Shown here piece by piece: positions 1 to 8,032 of a stretch of DNA of 64,000 nucleotides; positions within the stretch are counted from its first letter, which is position 1; each line of letters opens with the position of its first letter. The translations under genes and the position numbers were made by a program. Under the pieces are notes generated by a model, which worked only from the letters and a program-made list of their open reading frames with translations, did not search any database and was not told the origin of the DNA. The DNA comes from Nocardia sp. NBC_01503 (GTDB lineage: Bacteria > Actinomycetota > Actinomycetes > Mycobacteriales > Mycobacteriaceae): contig NZ_CP109596.1 of NCBI RefSeq assembly GCF_036327755.1, forward strand, positions 930,001-994,000, written 5' to 3'.

Positions 1-101
1 CTTACTGGCAGCATGCCAACAGGACAAATCATCGGGGTAAGGGCTCGGCGCGCGCAAGTCCCACGGTCGGCGCGGCGGTGAGACCGGCCACAACCCAGCA
101 A

Positions 102-117
102 ATCCGACCGGTCGGAT
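102..117. promoter_or_regulatory. Perfect 16-bp palindrome, probable GntR operator
   Basis: ATCCGACCGGTCGGAT is a perfect palindrome ending 7 bases before the first possible start codon of the GntR gene. Position and symmetry suit a dimeric GntR repressor that controls itself and the coupled exporter. Binding is inferred; no experiment or alignment supports it here. Confidence 0.5.
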
Positions 118-124
118 ACCTAGG

Positions 125-775
125 ATGCGACTTGTGTCTATGACGTATTCATCCGCCGAGCGGGCCTACCGCGCGGTCAAGGAACGCATCCTGAGCGGGG
201 AACTCCCCGGGGGCGAGCTGATCAGCGAGGGCGAGATCGCCACCTCGCTCGGCACCTCGCGGACTCCGGTGCGCGAGGCCTTCCTGCGATTGGAGACCGA
301 GGGGTGGATGAAGCTGTACCCCAAGCGGGGTGCGCTGGTGGTGCCGGTGCCCTCGCACGAGGCCGAGCATGTGACACAGGCGCGGTACGTGGTGGAGACG
401 GGCGCGGTCCGAGCCCTCGCCGAGTCCGATCGATCGGCACTCATGATCCGGTTGCGCGCCTGTCTGGAACGCCAGCGCGCGCTCGCCGCCACCGGTGACC
501 TCGATGAATTCGCCGTGGTCGACGCCGACTTCCACCGCGAATACGTGGTAGCCGCGGGCAACCCGCTACTCGCGGGCTTCTACGATTCGCTCCGCGAACG
601 CCAGCGCCGTATGAACAGCGTCGCCCTGCGCCGCGGCGAGATCGAAACCGATCGCATCATCGCCCAGCACGCCCGCCTCGCCGACCTCATCGAATCCGGC
701 GACACCACCGGCTTCGCCACCGCCCTCGCCCAGCACCTGATGGACGTGCACGGCGTGACCCTGAGAGGGCTGTGA
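125..775 (+). CDS. GntR-family (FadR/FCD type) transcriptional regulator
   Basis: A 216-residue regulator. Residues about 6-75 form a GntR winged helix (AYRAVKERILSGEL and SRTPVREAFLRLETEGW are typical). The rest is an all-helical FCD-type effector domain with the usual D-x3-H pair (VDADFHREYV). FCD regulators usually bind a small carboxylate or sugar acid, often with a metal; the ligand here is unknown. The start is uncertain: ATG 125 lacks a good ribosome site and ATG 140 would also preserve the fold. The stop overlaps the GTG of the following MFS gene (GTGA), so the two are translationally coupled and the regulator probably controls that transporter. A perfect palindrome lies just upstream. 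Confidence 0.9.
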   Translation: MRLVSMTYSSAERAYRAVKERILSGELPGGELISEGEIATSLGTSRTPVREAFLRLETEGWMKLYPKRGALVVPVPSHEAEHVTQARYVVETGAVRALAESDRSALMIRLRACLERQRALAATGDLDEFAVVDADFHREYVVAAGNPLLAGFYDSLRERQRRMNSVALRRGEIETDRIIAQHARLADLIESGDTTGFATALAQHLMDVHGVTLRGL

Positions 776-2205
776 TGACGAGCGACTCCCCCTTCAGCCC
801 CAGACCCCCACGCGGCAGCACCCCGAATTCTCCGGGCGCTCCCGCCGATTCGTATCGCGGCCTGCCTGATTCACGTCCGGCGGATTCACGCCGTGGCCTG
901 ACAGATTCACCGCACGAACCAGCGGATTCACGGGGCGGCCCGGCGGATTCACCGGCCGAGCACGAGGTGTCGGGTGGTGGCGCCGCCACCGCCGTTCTCA
1001 CCCGGCCTACCGCGGCCGTGGCTCGCGACCCCCGCGCGTGGTTGAGCGTGGCCACGGCGATCTTCGCGATCGCCTGGGGTGGAAACGAATTCACGCCACT
1101 GCTGGTCATGTACAAACGGGACGGCTTGCCGGTCACCACCGTTGATCTGCTGCTGTTCGAGTACGTGCTGGGGATCGTGCCCGCGCTGTTGATCGGTGGG
1201 CCGCTGTCGGACCGATACGGTCGCCGACCGCTCATGCTCCCCGCGCCGGTGATCGCCGCATCGGGATCACTGCTGCTCGCCTTCGGATCATCTTCCGTGC
1301 CGATGCTATCCGCCGGACGCGTGCTCTGCGGTGCGGCGCTCGGGCTGGCGATGGCGGTCGGCAGCAGCTGGCTCAAGGAGTTGTCGCAGCCGCCATTCGC
1401 GGCCGAAACCGCCTCCGGCACCGGAGCGCGACGCTCGGCCATGAGTCTCACCGGCGGCTTCGGTGTGGGCGCGGGTGTGGCAGGGGTGTTGGCACAGTGG
1501 GGGCCGCTGCCGGACTCCCTCCCCTACCTGATCAATGTCGGGCTGTGCCTGGTTGCCGCCGCATGGATTCTCCGGGCTCCGGAAACCCTGGTGCCCGAGC
1601 CGACTACGAGGCGATTGACCGAGGACCTGAAGATCCCCGCCGTGGCGCATCGCCGCTTCCGACTGGTCGTGCTGCCCGTCGCACTATGGCTGTTCGCCTG
1701 TTCCGCAACGGCTTACGCCATCATGCCCACCCTCATGATGCCGAAGGTGCACGGTGCGCCCATCGCGTTCTCCGCGCTGATCACCGTCACTACGCTGGGC
1801 TGCGGTTTCGCCATTCAATCAGTGGCCCGCCGCCTGGATCGCCCCGGCACCATCCGCCTCCCCGCCCTGGCACTGACCCTCGTCGCCACCGGAATGGGGC
1901 TCGCCGCGGCAGCCTCGGGCCCACTCACGCTCTGGCTCACCATCGCCACCGCCATCGTGCTCGGCCTCGGTTTCGGCATCGGGCTGGTCGCCGGACTTCT
2001 GGAGATCGAACGCATGGCCCGCCCCGATGATCTCGCGGGCCTGACCGCCGTCTTCTACGCGGTCAGCTACCTCGGCTTCGGCCTCCCCGCCCTCATGGCA
2101 ATGCTCCACGACAGCACCGGCATCGGCTATCCGGCCATGTTCACCATGCTGGCGGTAGCCGCGGCGGGTTGCCTCGGACTCGTCGCGCGTTGCCGCCGCA
2201 GCTGA
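772..2205 (+). CDS. MFS transporter with repetitive N-terminal extension
   Basis: A 477-residue major facilitator protein with about twelve hydrophobic segments and the loop motif GGPLSDRYGRRP after the second one. The first helix begins near residue 88 (DPRAWLSVATAIFAIAW). The preceding ~85 residues are hydrophilic and contain three imperfect repeats of the form ADSxRGLxDSP, coded by repeated GATTCAC tracts. Such a cytoplasmic leader is unusual for the family; a later start is possible, but the GTG at 772 overlaps the GntR stop and favours the long form. Substrate unknown; coupling to GntR suggests inducible efflux or uptake. A decayed copy of its C-terminus lies directly downstream. Confidence 0.85.
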   Translation: MMTSDSPFSPRPPRGSTPNSPGAPADSYRGLPDSRPADSRRGLTDSPHEPADSRGGPADSPAEHEVSGGGAATAVLTRPTAAVARDPRAWLSVATAIFAIAWGGNEFTPLLVMYKRDGLPVTTVDLLLFEYVLGIVPALLIGGPLSDRYGRRPLMLPAPVIAASGSLLLAFGSSSVPMLSAGRVLCGAALGLAMAVGSSWLKELSQPPFAAETASGTGARRSAMSLTGGFGVGAGVAGVLAQWGPLPDSLPYLINVGLCLVAAAWILRAPETLVPEPTTRRLTEDLKIPAVAHRRFRLVVLPVALWLFACSATAYAIMPTLMMPKVHGAPIAFSALITVTTLGCGFAIQSVARRLDRPGTIRLPALALTLVATGMGLAAAASGPLTLWLTIATAIVLGLGFGIGLVAGLLEIERMARPDDLAGLTAVFYAVSYLGFGLPALMAMLHDSTGIGYPAMFTMLAVAAAGCLGLVARCRRS

Positions 2206-2223
2206 AACCCGGCCGCCCGAGGA

Positions 2224-2330
2224 GATGATCTCGCGGGTTCGGCGTCCCGGTCGGCCTGGTGACGCCGCACGATGGCGCCGGAATCGGATACCCGGCCATG
2301 TTCACGATCGTGGCGGGCGCGGCCGAGACC
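2224..2330 (+). pseudogene. Remnant of a duplicated MFS C-terminus
   Basis: This stretch repeats the end of the upstream MFS gene. It starts with GATGATCTCGCGGG, identical to a piece at 2027-2040, then after a gap and frameshift reads FGVPVGLVTPHDGAGIGYPA and on into MFTIVAGAA. The intact gene reads FGLPALMAMLHDSTGIGYPA at the matching place. About a dozen codons are missing between the two blocks. It is best explained as the tail of a second MFS copy left after deletion. It has no start and no product is expected. Confidence 0.7.
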
Positions 2331-2433
2331 CGCGCCGGGCGTTCGGAGTCTTTCGGAGATCGCATCGCGGGCCTTACAGTCGTTGCAGATGCGGTGACCG
2401 CGCGCACATCGGCGCGGGAGTGGAGTAGTCGTC

Positions 2434-3336
2434 GTGAACCTGTGGGACCAGATCAATCAGCCCGTGACGTACGCGGTCCCGTTCTTCGTGCTCGCCCTGG
2501 TCGTGGAGATCTTCTCGCTGCGCGCGCACGGCGACGAGCGCACCGGATATGAGCGGACCGATGCCCGCAACAGCCTGATCATGGGCGCGGTCTCGGTATT
2601 CGTCAGCGGTGCGGCGAAATTCGTGGCCTTGCTCGGGTACGCGGTGCTGTACGTGCACGCGCCGTGGCAGGTGGATCCGCGAAATCCGCTCAGCTGGGTC
2701 GCGGTCATGCTGGCGGTGGATGTGCTCTGGTACGTCTACCACCGCACCTCACATCGGGTGCGGGTGGTGTGGGCGGCGCATCAGGTGCACCACAACAGCC
2801 GGTACTTCAACTATGCGACGGCGCTGCGGCAGAAGTGGAATCCGTGGTTCGAACTGCTGGCCTGGATTCCACTGCCGCTGCTGGGCGTCCCGCCGTGGAT
2901 GGTGTTCACGGCGTGGTCGTTCAATCTGATCTACCAGTTCTGGGTGCATACCGAGACCATCGGCCGACTGCCGCGCTGGTTCGAGTTCGTCTTCAATACG
3001 CCCTCGCACCATCGCGTGCACCATGCCAGCGATCCGGAGTATCTGGACCGCAATTACGGCGGCATCTTCATTCTGTGGGACCGCCTGTTCGGCACCTTCC
3101 GCGCCGAAACCTTCCGTCCCACCTACGGTTTGACCAAGAACATCGAGAGCGCCAACGTCTTCACGCTGCAGTACTACGAATTCGGCGCGCTGTGGCGGGA
3201 TCTGCGCTCCAGCAGGCGGATTCGGGACTGGGTCGGTTACGCCTTCGGTCCGCCCGGCTGGTCGCCCGGGGACAGGTGGGTGTCGAAGAAGGCGAAGACG
3301 CGCCGCCAGGCATCGGATGTGGCCTCGGCGTTGTAG
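2434..3336 (+). CDS. Sterol desaturase / fatty-acid hydroxylase family membrane diiron enzyme
   Basis: A 300-residue membrane protein with the histidine boxes of the fatty-acid hydroxylase superfamily: HRTSH (103-107), HQVHH (116-120), H172 and HHRVHH (192-197), set among hydrophobic segments. The family uses a non-haem diiron centre, O2 and an external electron donor to hydroxylate or desaturate lipids or sterols at the membrane. GTG start with GGAG upstream. The family-typical GPPGW segment near the end is present, followed by a ~20-residue tail that runs 100 bases into the convergent dienelactone hydrolase gene. No dedicated ferredoxin or reductase is adjacent. Substrate not deducible. Confidence 0.9.
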   Translation: MNLWDQINQPVTYAVPFFVLALVVEIFSLRAHGDERTGYERTDARNSLIMGAVSVFVSGAAKFVALLGYAVLYVHAPWQVDPRNPLSWVAVMLAVDVLWYVYHRTSHRVRVVWAAHQVHHNSRYFNYATALRQKWNPWFELLAWIPLPLLGVPPWMVFTAWSFNLIYQFWVHTETIGRLPRWFEFVFNTPSHHRVHHASDPEYLDRNYGGIFILWDRLFGTFRAETFRPTYGLTKNIESANVFTLQYYEFGALWRDLRSSRRIRDWVGYAFGPPGWSPGDRWVSKKAKTRRQASDVASAL

Positions 3337-3959
3337 CCCAGGCCCAGGACCTTCAACAGCGGCTGCCCGGGATGGTTGTCGGCGAACGAATGCCCGGATT
3401 TCGGATAGGTCTTCACATCGTGCGGCACCCCGGCCTCGGTCAGGGTGCGCTCGAGCTTCGGCCCGCGTCCGATGTTCTGCGGATCACGCCGACCGTAACT
3501 GGCCACGATCGGGCAGGACCCGCGCAGTATCTCGTCGTAATTGCCGCGGCCCGCCGGATAGAACGGCGCGGCGGCGTCGAATCCCTCGGTGGCGGCGAGC
3601 AGCGCGAACGCACCACCCAAACAGAAGCCCGCCACCGCGACCTTGCCGGTACAGCGCGGATCGTTCATCAACTGCGCGCGGGCGGCGAGAATATCGCGTA
3701 CCGGGGTGCTATCGCGTTTATTGGCCAGGAGATCGCGGATCATCCCCGGCACGCACCGAACCTTGCCGCGCGAGAACAGGTCCGGTGCGATGGCGAGATA
3801 GCCGTGGTCGGCGAGCATGCGGGTGGATCCCTGCACGGCGCTGCCGATTCCGAGCATGTCGTGCAGCACCACCACCCCGGGCCACGGCCCGTCCCCGGAG
3901 GGTGTGGCGAGATAGGCCTCGATGGGCCCGTCGGGCGCGTCCAATTGCATTGAGCTCAT
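3237..3959 (-). CDS. Dienelactone hydrolase family protein
   Basis: A 240-residue alpha/beta hydrolase of the dienelactone hydrolase family. The Cys-Asp-His triad is visible: C113 in GFCLGG, D159 in YGRRDP and H190 in SGHSF. Such cytoplasmic enzymes open lactones or esters, for example in chlorocatechol breakdown, but many members have unknown substrates. The start at 3959 is preferred over longer options because GGAGGGG sits about 8 bases before ATG AGC. The 3' end overlaps the end of the desaturase-like gene tail to tail by 100 bases; both reading frames look real in their conserved parts. Confidence 0.9.
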   Translation of the reverse strand: MSSMQLDAPDGPIEAYLATPSGDGPWPGVVVLHDMLGIGSAVQGSTRMLADHGYLAIAPDLFSRGKVRCVPGMIRDLLANKRDSTPVRDILAARAQLMNDPRCTGKVAVAGFCLGGAFALLAATEGFDAAAPFYPAGRGNYDEILRGSCPIVASYGRRDPQNIGRGPKLERTLTEAGVPHDVKTYPKSGHSFADNHPGQPLLKVLGLGYNAEATSDAWRRVFAFFDTHLSPGDQPGGPKA

Positions 3960-4040
3960 CGACGAGCCCCCTCCGCGGTCTGCGAACACCGAATGATGAC
4001 TGCTGCGGATCCTAGTGCGTCTGGGACGATTTCTCCGGGC

Positions 4041-4364
4041 TTAGCTCTCGATTGGCAACCCCGCCTCGCTCCAATCCTGAATGCCTTCACGGTATTTGCG
4101 GACATTGGTGTAGCCGAGTCGCTCCAGTGCGGTGGCGACGCTCTGGCTGTTGGCGCAGGCGGGATTGGAGCAGTAGGTGACGATGGCGGCGGCCTTGTCG
4201 GGGAGCAGTTGGGGCGCGCGGGCGTCCACTTCGGACTCGATCAACGGGAGCGCGCCCGGCAGATGCGCCTTGTCGTAGTACTCACCGCCGAGGGCGTCCA
4301 GCACCGTCACGGTCCCGGCCTCGATCTCCTTGGCGAGTTCTTCGCGAGTGATCAACGTGGTCAT
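4041..4364 (-). CDS. Rhodanese-like domain protein
   Basis: A 107-residue single-domain rhodanese. A cysteine in YCSNPAC occupies the place of the persulfide-forming active-site residue, followed by the usual ATALERLGY and WSEAGLPIE ending. Such proteins move sulfane sulfur between thiols. The start at 4364 is chosen for the GAAAGGAAAA upstream. It is divergent from a MarR gene with 86 bases between them, containing two copies of a 12-base palindrome. That suggests the MarR protein represses this gene, perhaps in response to a thiol or sulfide stress; the inducer is inferred, not shown. Confidence 0.88.
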   Translation of the reverse strand: MTTLITREELAKEIEAGTVTVLDALGGEYYDKAHLPGALPLIESEVDARAPQLLPDKAAAIVTYCSNPACANSQSVATALERLGYTNVRKYREGIQDWSEAGLPIES

Positions 4365-4393
4365 GGGTTTTCCTTTCCCGAGCACAAAAGTAT

Positions 4394-4429
4394 GTGCGTG
4401 TGCACGCTACTACTTAAGTGCGCGCGCAC
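4394..4429. promoter_or_regulatory. Twin MarR-type operator between rhodanese and marR
   Basis: Two near-identical sites, GTGCGTGTGCAC (4394-4405) and GTGCGCGCGCAC (4418-4429), start exactly 24 bases apart. Each is followed by GC and an A/T, so similarity extends beyond the core. The second is a perfect palindrome. They sit in the divergent intergenic region and would let one MarR dimer pair control both genes. Confidence 0.65.
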
Positions 4430-4450
4430 GCAACCGGTTATGCTGAGCCG

Positions 4451-4918
4451 GTGCCACCGAAATCCCACCCCGCCGTCAATGCCTGGGCCGCCCTGCTCCA
4501 GGTACACGCCAAACTGGTCCCGGAGCTGGACGCCGAACTACGCCGCGCCACCGGCCTACCGCTGAGCTGGTACGACGTCCTGCTGGAACTCGATGGGCCG
4601 CAACGCTTGCGGATGAGCGACCTGGGTGACCGGGTGGTGCTCAGCCGCACCCGGGTGAGCCGCCTGGTCACCGAACTGGAATCGCGGGGACTGGTGCGGC
4701 GTGAATCCAATCCCGATGACGGCCGCTCGGCCTTCGTGAGCATTACCGACCAGGGTCGCGAACGCTTCCGCGAGGCCGCGCCGCATTACCTGGCCGGTAT
4801 CGAGCGGCGGTTCGGCGGGCAACTGGCGCGGGGTGAGTTGGAGACGGTCGCCGCCGCCCTGAACAAGGTGCTTTCCCCCGCTGACCTGCCTGATCCGGCG
4901 CCGGGCAAGACCGACTGA
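4451..4918 (+). CDS. MarR-family transcriptional regulator
   Basis: A 155-residue MarR winged-helix protein (LSRTRVSRLVTELESRGLV recognition region, then the wing SNPDDGRSAFVSIT). An upstream GTG at 4418 would place the start codon inside an operator-like palindrome, so GTG 4451 is the more likely start; no strong ribosome site is visible for either. Divergent from the rhodanese gene, with twin palindromes between them. Probable autorepressor and local regulator. It has no cysteine in the usual OhrR position, so thiol sensing by this protein is not indicated by sequence. Confidence 0.88.
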   Translation: MPPKSHPAVNAWAALLQVHAKLVPELDAELRRATGLPLSWYDVLLELDGPQRLRMSDLGDRVVLSRTRVSRLVTELESRGLVRRESNPDDGRSAFVSITDQGRERFREAAPHYLAGIERRFGGQLARGELETVAAALNKVLSPADLPDPAPGKTD

Positions 4919-4954
4919 GTCGCCGTGACACGCTGACCGACCAAGGCCCGAGAG

Positions 4955-4975
4955 TTCGACGCGTTCAGAGTCGAA
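4955..4975. promoter_or_regulatory. Inverted repeat TTCGAC-N9-GTCGAA upstream of LLM oxidoreductase
   Basis: Six-base perfect arms separated by nine bases lie between the marR stop and the LLM gene. This may be an operator or a weak hairpin; function is inferred from position only. Confidence 0.3.
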
Positions 4976-5044
4976 TAGTTGCCCCGCCGGTGACGACCGG
5001 GAAGGGTGGTCGCGGACCCATCCATTCAGACGGAGGAGACATTC

Positions 5045-6037
5045 GTGCGTTTCGGCATTTTCATCCCGCAGGGCTGGCGGCTGGATCTGGCCGGTATCGA
5101 TCCGGCCGCACAGTGGGGCGTAATGCGCGACCTCGCCCAGCGCATCGACGCCAATCCGGACTGGGAATCGCTGTGGGTCTACGACCATTTCCACACCGTG
5201 CCCCTCCCCACCGAAGAGGCCACCCATGAGGCGTGGACCCTGATGTCCGCCTTCGCCGCGAGCACCTCGCGGGTGCGCCTGGGCCAGATGTGTACCGCCA
5301 TCAGCTACCGCAACCCCGCCTACCTGGCCAAGGTCGCCGCCACCGTGGATCTCGTCTCCGGCGGTCGCGTGGAAATGGGCATCGGCGGCGGCTGGTACGA
5401 ACACGAGTGGCGCGCCTACGGCTACGGCTTCCCCTCCGCCGGTGAGCGTCTCGGCCGTCTCGACGAGGGCGTGCAGATCTTCAAACAGGCCTGGACCACC
5501 GGTTCGGCCACCCTGAATGGTAAGCACTACCAGGTCGACGGCGCGATCGTGCGCCCACTTCCCTTGCAGGAGGGCGGAATTCCGATCTGGATCGCGGGCG
5601 GCGGCGAGAAGGTGACGCTGCGTATCGCGGCGCAGTACGCGCGGTACACCAACTTCTCCGGCGATCCGACGGAGTTCGCGCACAAGTCCGACCTGCTGCG
5701 TGGACACTGCGAGAAGGTCGGCACCGACTTCGAATCCATCACCCGCAGCTCCAATTTCAATACCCTCGTGGGTTCGACCGAGGCCGAGGTGCAACAGCGC
5801 CTCACCGAACTCGAGGCCCGCCTGGCGAAGGTGATCGGCGCGGATCAGGCCAAGGGACACGTGGAGAGCCTCTTCCGCAACAGCCCCGGCGTCGGCACCC
5901 CCGAGCAGATCATCGAGAACATCACCCGCACCAAGGATCTCGGCCTGACGTACAGCATCCACTACTTCCCCGAGATCGCCTACGACACCTCCGGCCTCGA
6001 ACTCTTCGAACGCGAGGTGATCCCCGCCCTGCGCTGA
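5045..6037 (+). CDS. LLM-class F420-dependent oxidoreductase
   Basis: A 330-residue luciferase-like (TIM-barrel) flavin/F420 protein. Typical marks are the N-terminal VRFGIFIPQGW strand, LWVYDHFHTVP, VRLGQMCTAISYRNPAYLAK, and GRVEMGIGGGWYEHEW in the cofactor region. Actinobacterial members mostly use reduced F420 to reduce or oxidise small organic substrates in the cytoplasm. GTG start at 5045, with GGAGGAG 7 bases upstream. It stands alone between marR and a convergent glucosidase gene. Substrate unknown. Confidence 0.9.
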   Translation: MRFGIFIPQGWRLDLAGIDPAAQWGVMRDLAQRIDANPDWESLWVYDHFHTVPLPTEEATHEAWTLMSAFAASTSRVRLGQMCTAISYRNPAYLAKVAATVDLVSGGRVEMGIGGGWYEHEWRAYGYGFPSAGERLGRLDEGVQIFKQAWTTGSATLNGKHYQVDGAIVRPLPLQEGGIPIWIAGGGEKVTLRIAAQYARYTNFSGDPTEFAHKSDLLRGHCEKVGTDFESITRSSNFNTLVGSTEAEVQQRLTELEARLAKVIGADQAKGHVESLFRNSPGVGTPEQIIENITRTKDLGLTYSIHYFPEIAYDTSGLELFEREVIPALR

Positions 6038-6049
6038 ATCGAAGCCCGG

Positions 6050-7360
6050 CTACCGCGGCACCGTCACCGGATCGGCGCAGCTGGCCAGCGCGTCGACGAG
6101 TGAGCACGCCTTGGGGTCGCGGGTCGGGCGGTAGTCGGCCGGGACGCCGTTGCCGGCGGTGATGGCCGTGTACGCGGGGACGGCGTCGGTGGGCTTGCGA
6201 GTGAGCGTGGGGTCGGTCAGCACGTCCACCGTGTAGAGACCGAATCGCGGTGTGTAGGAACCCCATTCGTAGTTGTCGGTGAGGCTCCAGTAGTTGTAGC
6301 CGATGACGTTCATACCGTCGGCGGCGGCGCGCTGGACCCAGTAGACGGTGTCGCGGAGGTCGTCGGCGCGGGTGTAGCCGTCGGCCCGCGGCATACCGTT
6401 CTCGGTCGGCATGCCGTTCTCGACGATGTAGAGCGGCTTGCCCGGGAAAGCGCGCGAATAGTGTTGCAGCGCATAGTAGATGCCGTCGGGCTGCAAGGAG
6501 TTCTGCCACAGTTCGTTCGAGATGGCCCGCATATCGTCGGGTGACATGCCGTAGTAGTAGTCGATGCCGATGTAATCCAGCTTGGCCGCGATCGCGTTCA
6601 TGAGCGGACCGTTGATCGCGTCCTCGGCGGTCGGGACGTAGGCGACATTGCTGGTGACCATCGCGCCGGGCTGCACACCGTGGATATAGTCGTAGATTCC
6701 GTTGTGCGCCTGCGCGATCCGATCCGTCATGGCCGGAATATCCGCGGCCGATATGCCGCCGTGCCGAGTCTCGTTGAGCATGTACATGACCGGCTCGTTG
6801 AAGGTGACCCAGAGCGGGTTGAAGTGCGCGTAGCGATCAACCACCGTGCGCGCGTTGGCAAGCCAGTCCGACACGATGCCCGGATTCCGCCAGCCACCAC
6901 GGTCGACCTCCCAGCCCGGGAACACCCAGTGATCGAGGGTCAGCATCGGCCGCATACCCGCCGCGGTAATGGTGGAGATGACCTCGTCGTAGAACTTCAG
7001 CCCGTTCTCATCCCACACCCCGGGCTGCGGCTGTACGCGCGCCCATTCGATGCCCATGCGGTACACCTTCACGCCCAGGTTCGCGGCGAGCTGGATATCG
7101 GACCGGAAGCGCGAATGGAAGTCGATGGAGTCGCGATACGGGTCCTCGGTCTTGCCCGCCGCCACATACCGCGACCAGTTGCTGTCCGGCGCGTCACCCT
7201 CGGACTGGAACCCGGAGGCGGCCACACCCCACAGGAAGTCACTGCCCAGCGGCGCGAGCTGCGTCGGCGGCGCGGGCCGGGCGGAGGCCGGGGCGTTGCC
7301 CAGCACCAGGGCGGCGGCGACCAGGGCGGCGGGGGCGAAATATCGAGGACGGATACGCAT
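6050..7360 (-). CDS. Secreted GH1 beta-glucosidase-like glycoside hydrolase
   Basis: A 436-residue family 1 glycoside hydrolase with a signal peptide (residues 1-28, ending near SARPA). The acid/base is E189 in VTFNEP and the nucleophile E314 in YIVENGMP. An ENGMP pentapeptide is repeated six residues later (ENGMPTENGMP), a small local duplication next to the active site. GH1 enzymes cleave beta-glucosides or related beta-glycosides; export suggests an extracellular plant or fungal glycoside. The start at 7360 has GAAGGAGA upstream. It is divergent from a TetR gene, with a likely operator between them. Confidence 0.9.
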   Translation of the reverse strand: MRIRPRYFAPAALVAAALVLGNAPASARPAPPTQLAPLGSDFLWGVAASGFQSEGDAPDSNWSRYVAAGKTEDPYRDSIDFHSRFRSDIQLAANLGVKVYRMGIEWARVQPQPGVWDENGLKFYDEVISTITAAGMRPMLTLDHWVFPGWEVDRGGWRNPGIVSDWLANARTVVDRYAHFNPLWVTFNEPVMYMLNETRHGGISAADIPAMTDRIAQAHNGIYDYIHGVQPGAMVTSNVAYVPTAEDAINGPLMNAIAAKLDYIGIDYYYGMSPDDMRAISNELWQNSLQPDGIYYALQHYSRAFPGKPLYIVENGMPTENGMPRADGYTRADDLRDTVYWVQRAAADGMNVIGYNYWSLTDNYEWGSYTPRFGLYTVDVLTDPTLTRKPTDAVPAYTAITAGNGVPADYRPTRDPKACSLVDALASCADPVTVPR

Positions 7361-7405
7361 CGGAACCGGATTCTCCTTCGCTTGTGCGCGGCAATGGCCG
7401 CATTG

Positions 7406-7428
7406 AAAACCGTACATCGCTCGGTTTT
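7406..7428. promoter_or_regulatory. Inverted repeat AAAACCG-N9-CGGTTTT, probable TetR operator
   Basis: Perfect 7-base arms lie between the divergent GH1 and TetR genes. A second perfect stem, GAGCCCC-TCCC-GGGGCTC (7439-7456), follows just before the TetR start and may be a leader hairpin or another site. The regulator-operator pairing is inferred. Confidence 0.5.
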
Positions 7429-7468
7429 GAGTGACAAGGAGCCCCTCCCGGGGCTCTACACTCTCTGC

Positions 7469-8032
7469 GTGGTGAAACGGGGACCCTATGGCAAGGGCAT
7501 CGAACGGCGGGAGCAGATCCTCGACGCCGCGCTGCGCACCATCGCCGAACGCGGCTTCTTCGCCACCTCGGTCGCCGAACTGGCCGAGGCGGTCGGGCTG
7601 AGTCAGGGCGGGCTGCTGCACTACTTCGGCTCCAAGGAGGAGCTGTTCGTAGCTGTGCTGCGCCGACGCGACGAGGCCGATCTATCGGCCGCCGCCGACC
7701 GCACGCCGGAGGCCCTCATCGAGGTGGTCCGGCGCAATGCCCAGGTGCCCGGACTGATCGAACTGTTCACCCATATGCAGGCGGCCGCCGCCGATCCCCG
7801 GCATCCCGCACACTTCTATATGCGGGAGCGGTATCGCATAGGTCTCGAAGGCTTCTCGACCTCGCTGCGCGACATGCGCGATGCCGGAAAGCTACCCGCG
7901 CATGTCGACCCCGATGCCGCCGCCGTAACCCTTTTCGCCCTCGCCGACGGCCTGCAATCGCGCTGGCTCATCGATCCGAGCTTCGATATGGCGGCACATT
8001 TGGAACTGTGCTGGCGCAATCTGATTCGCTGA
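7469..8032 (+). CDS. TetR-family transcriptional regulator
   Basis: A 187-residue TetR protein. The N-terminal helix-turn-helix (REQILDAALRTIAERGF, SQGGLLHYFGSKEELF) is followed by an all-helical ligand domain containing the RYRIGLEGF and FALADGLQSRWL segments common in this subgroup. Two adjacent GTG codons (7469, 7472) are possible starts; the reading frame stays open far upstream but overlaps the divergent glucosidase. It is likely to repress the secreted GH1 gene. Its stop abuts the stop of the convergent YfcC gene with no spacer. Confidence 0.88.
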   Translation: MVKRGPYGKGIERREQILDAALRTIAERGFFATSVAELAEAVGLSQGGLLHYFGSKEELFVAVLRRRDEADLSAAADRTPEALIEVVRRNAQVPGLIELFTHMQAAAADPRHPAHFYMRERYRIGLEGFSTSLRDMRDAGKLPAHVDPDAAAVTLFALADGLQSRWLIDPSFDMAAHLELCWRNLIR

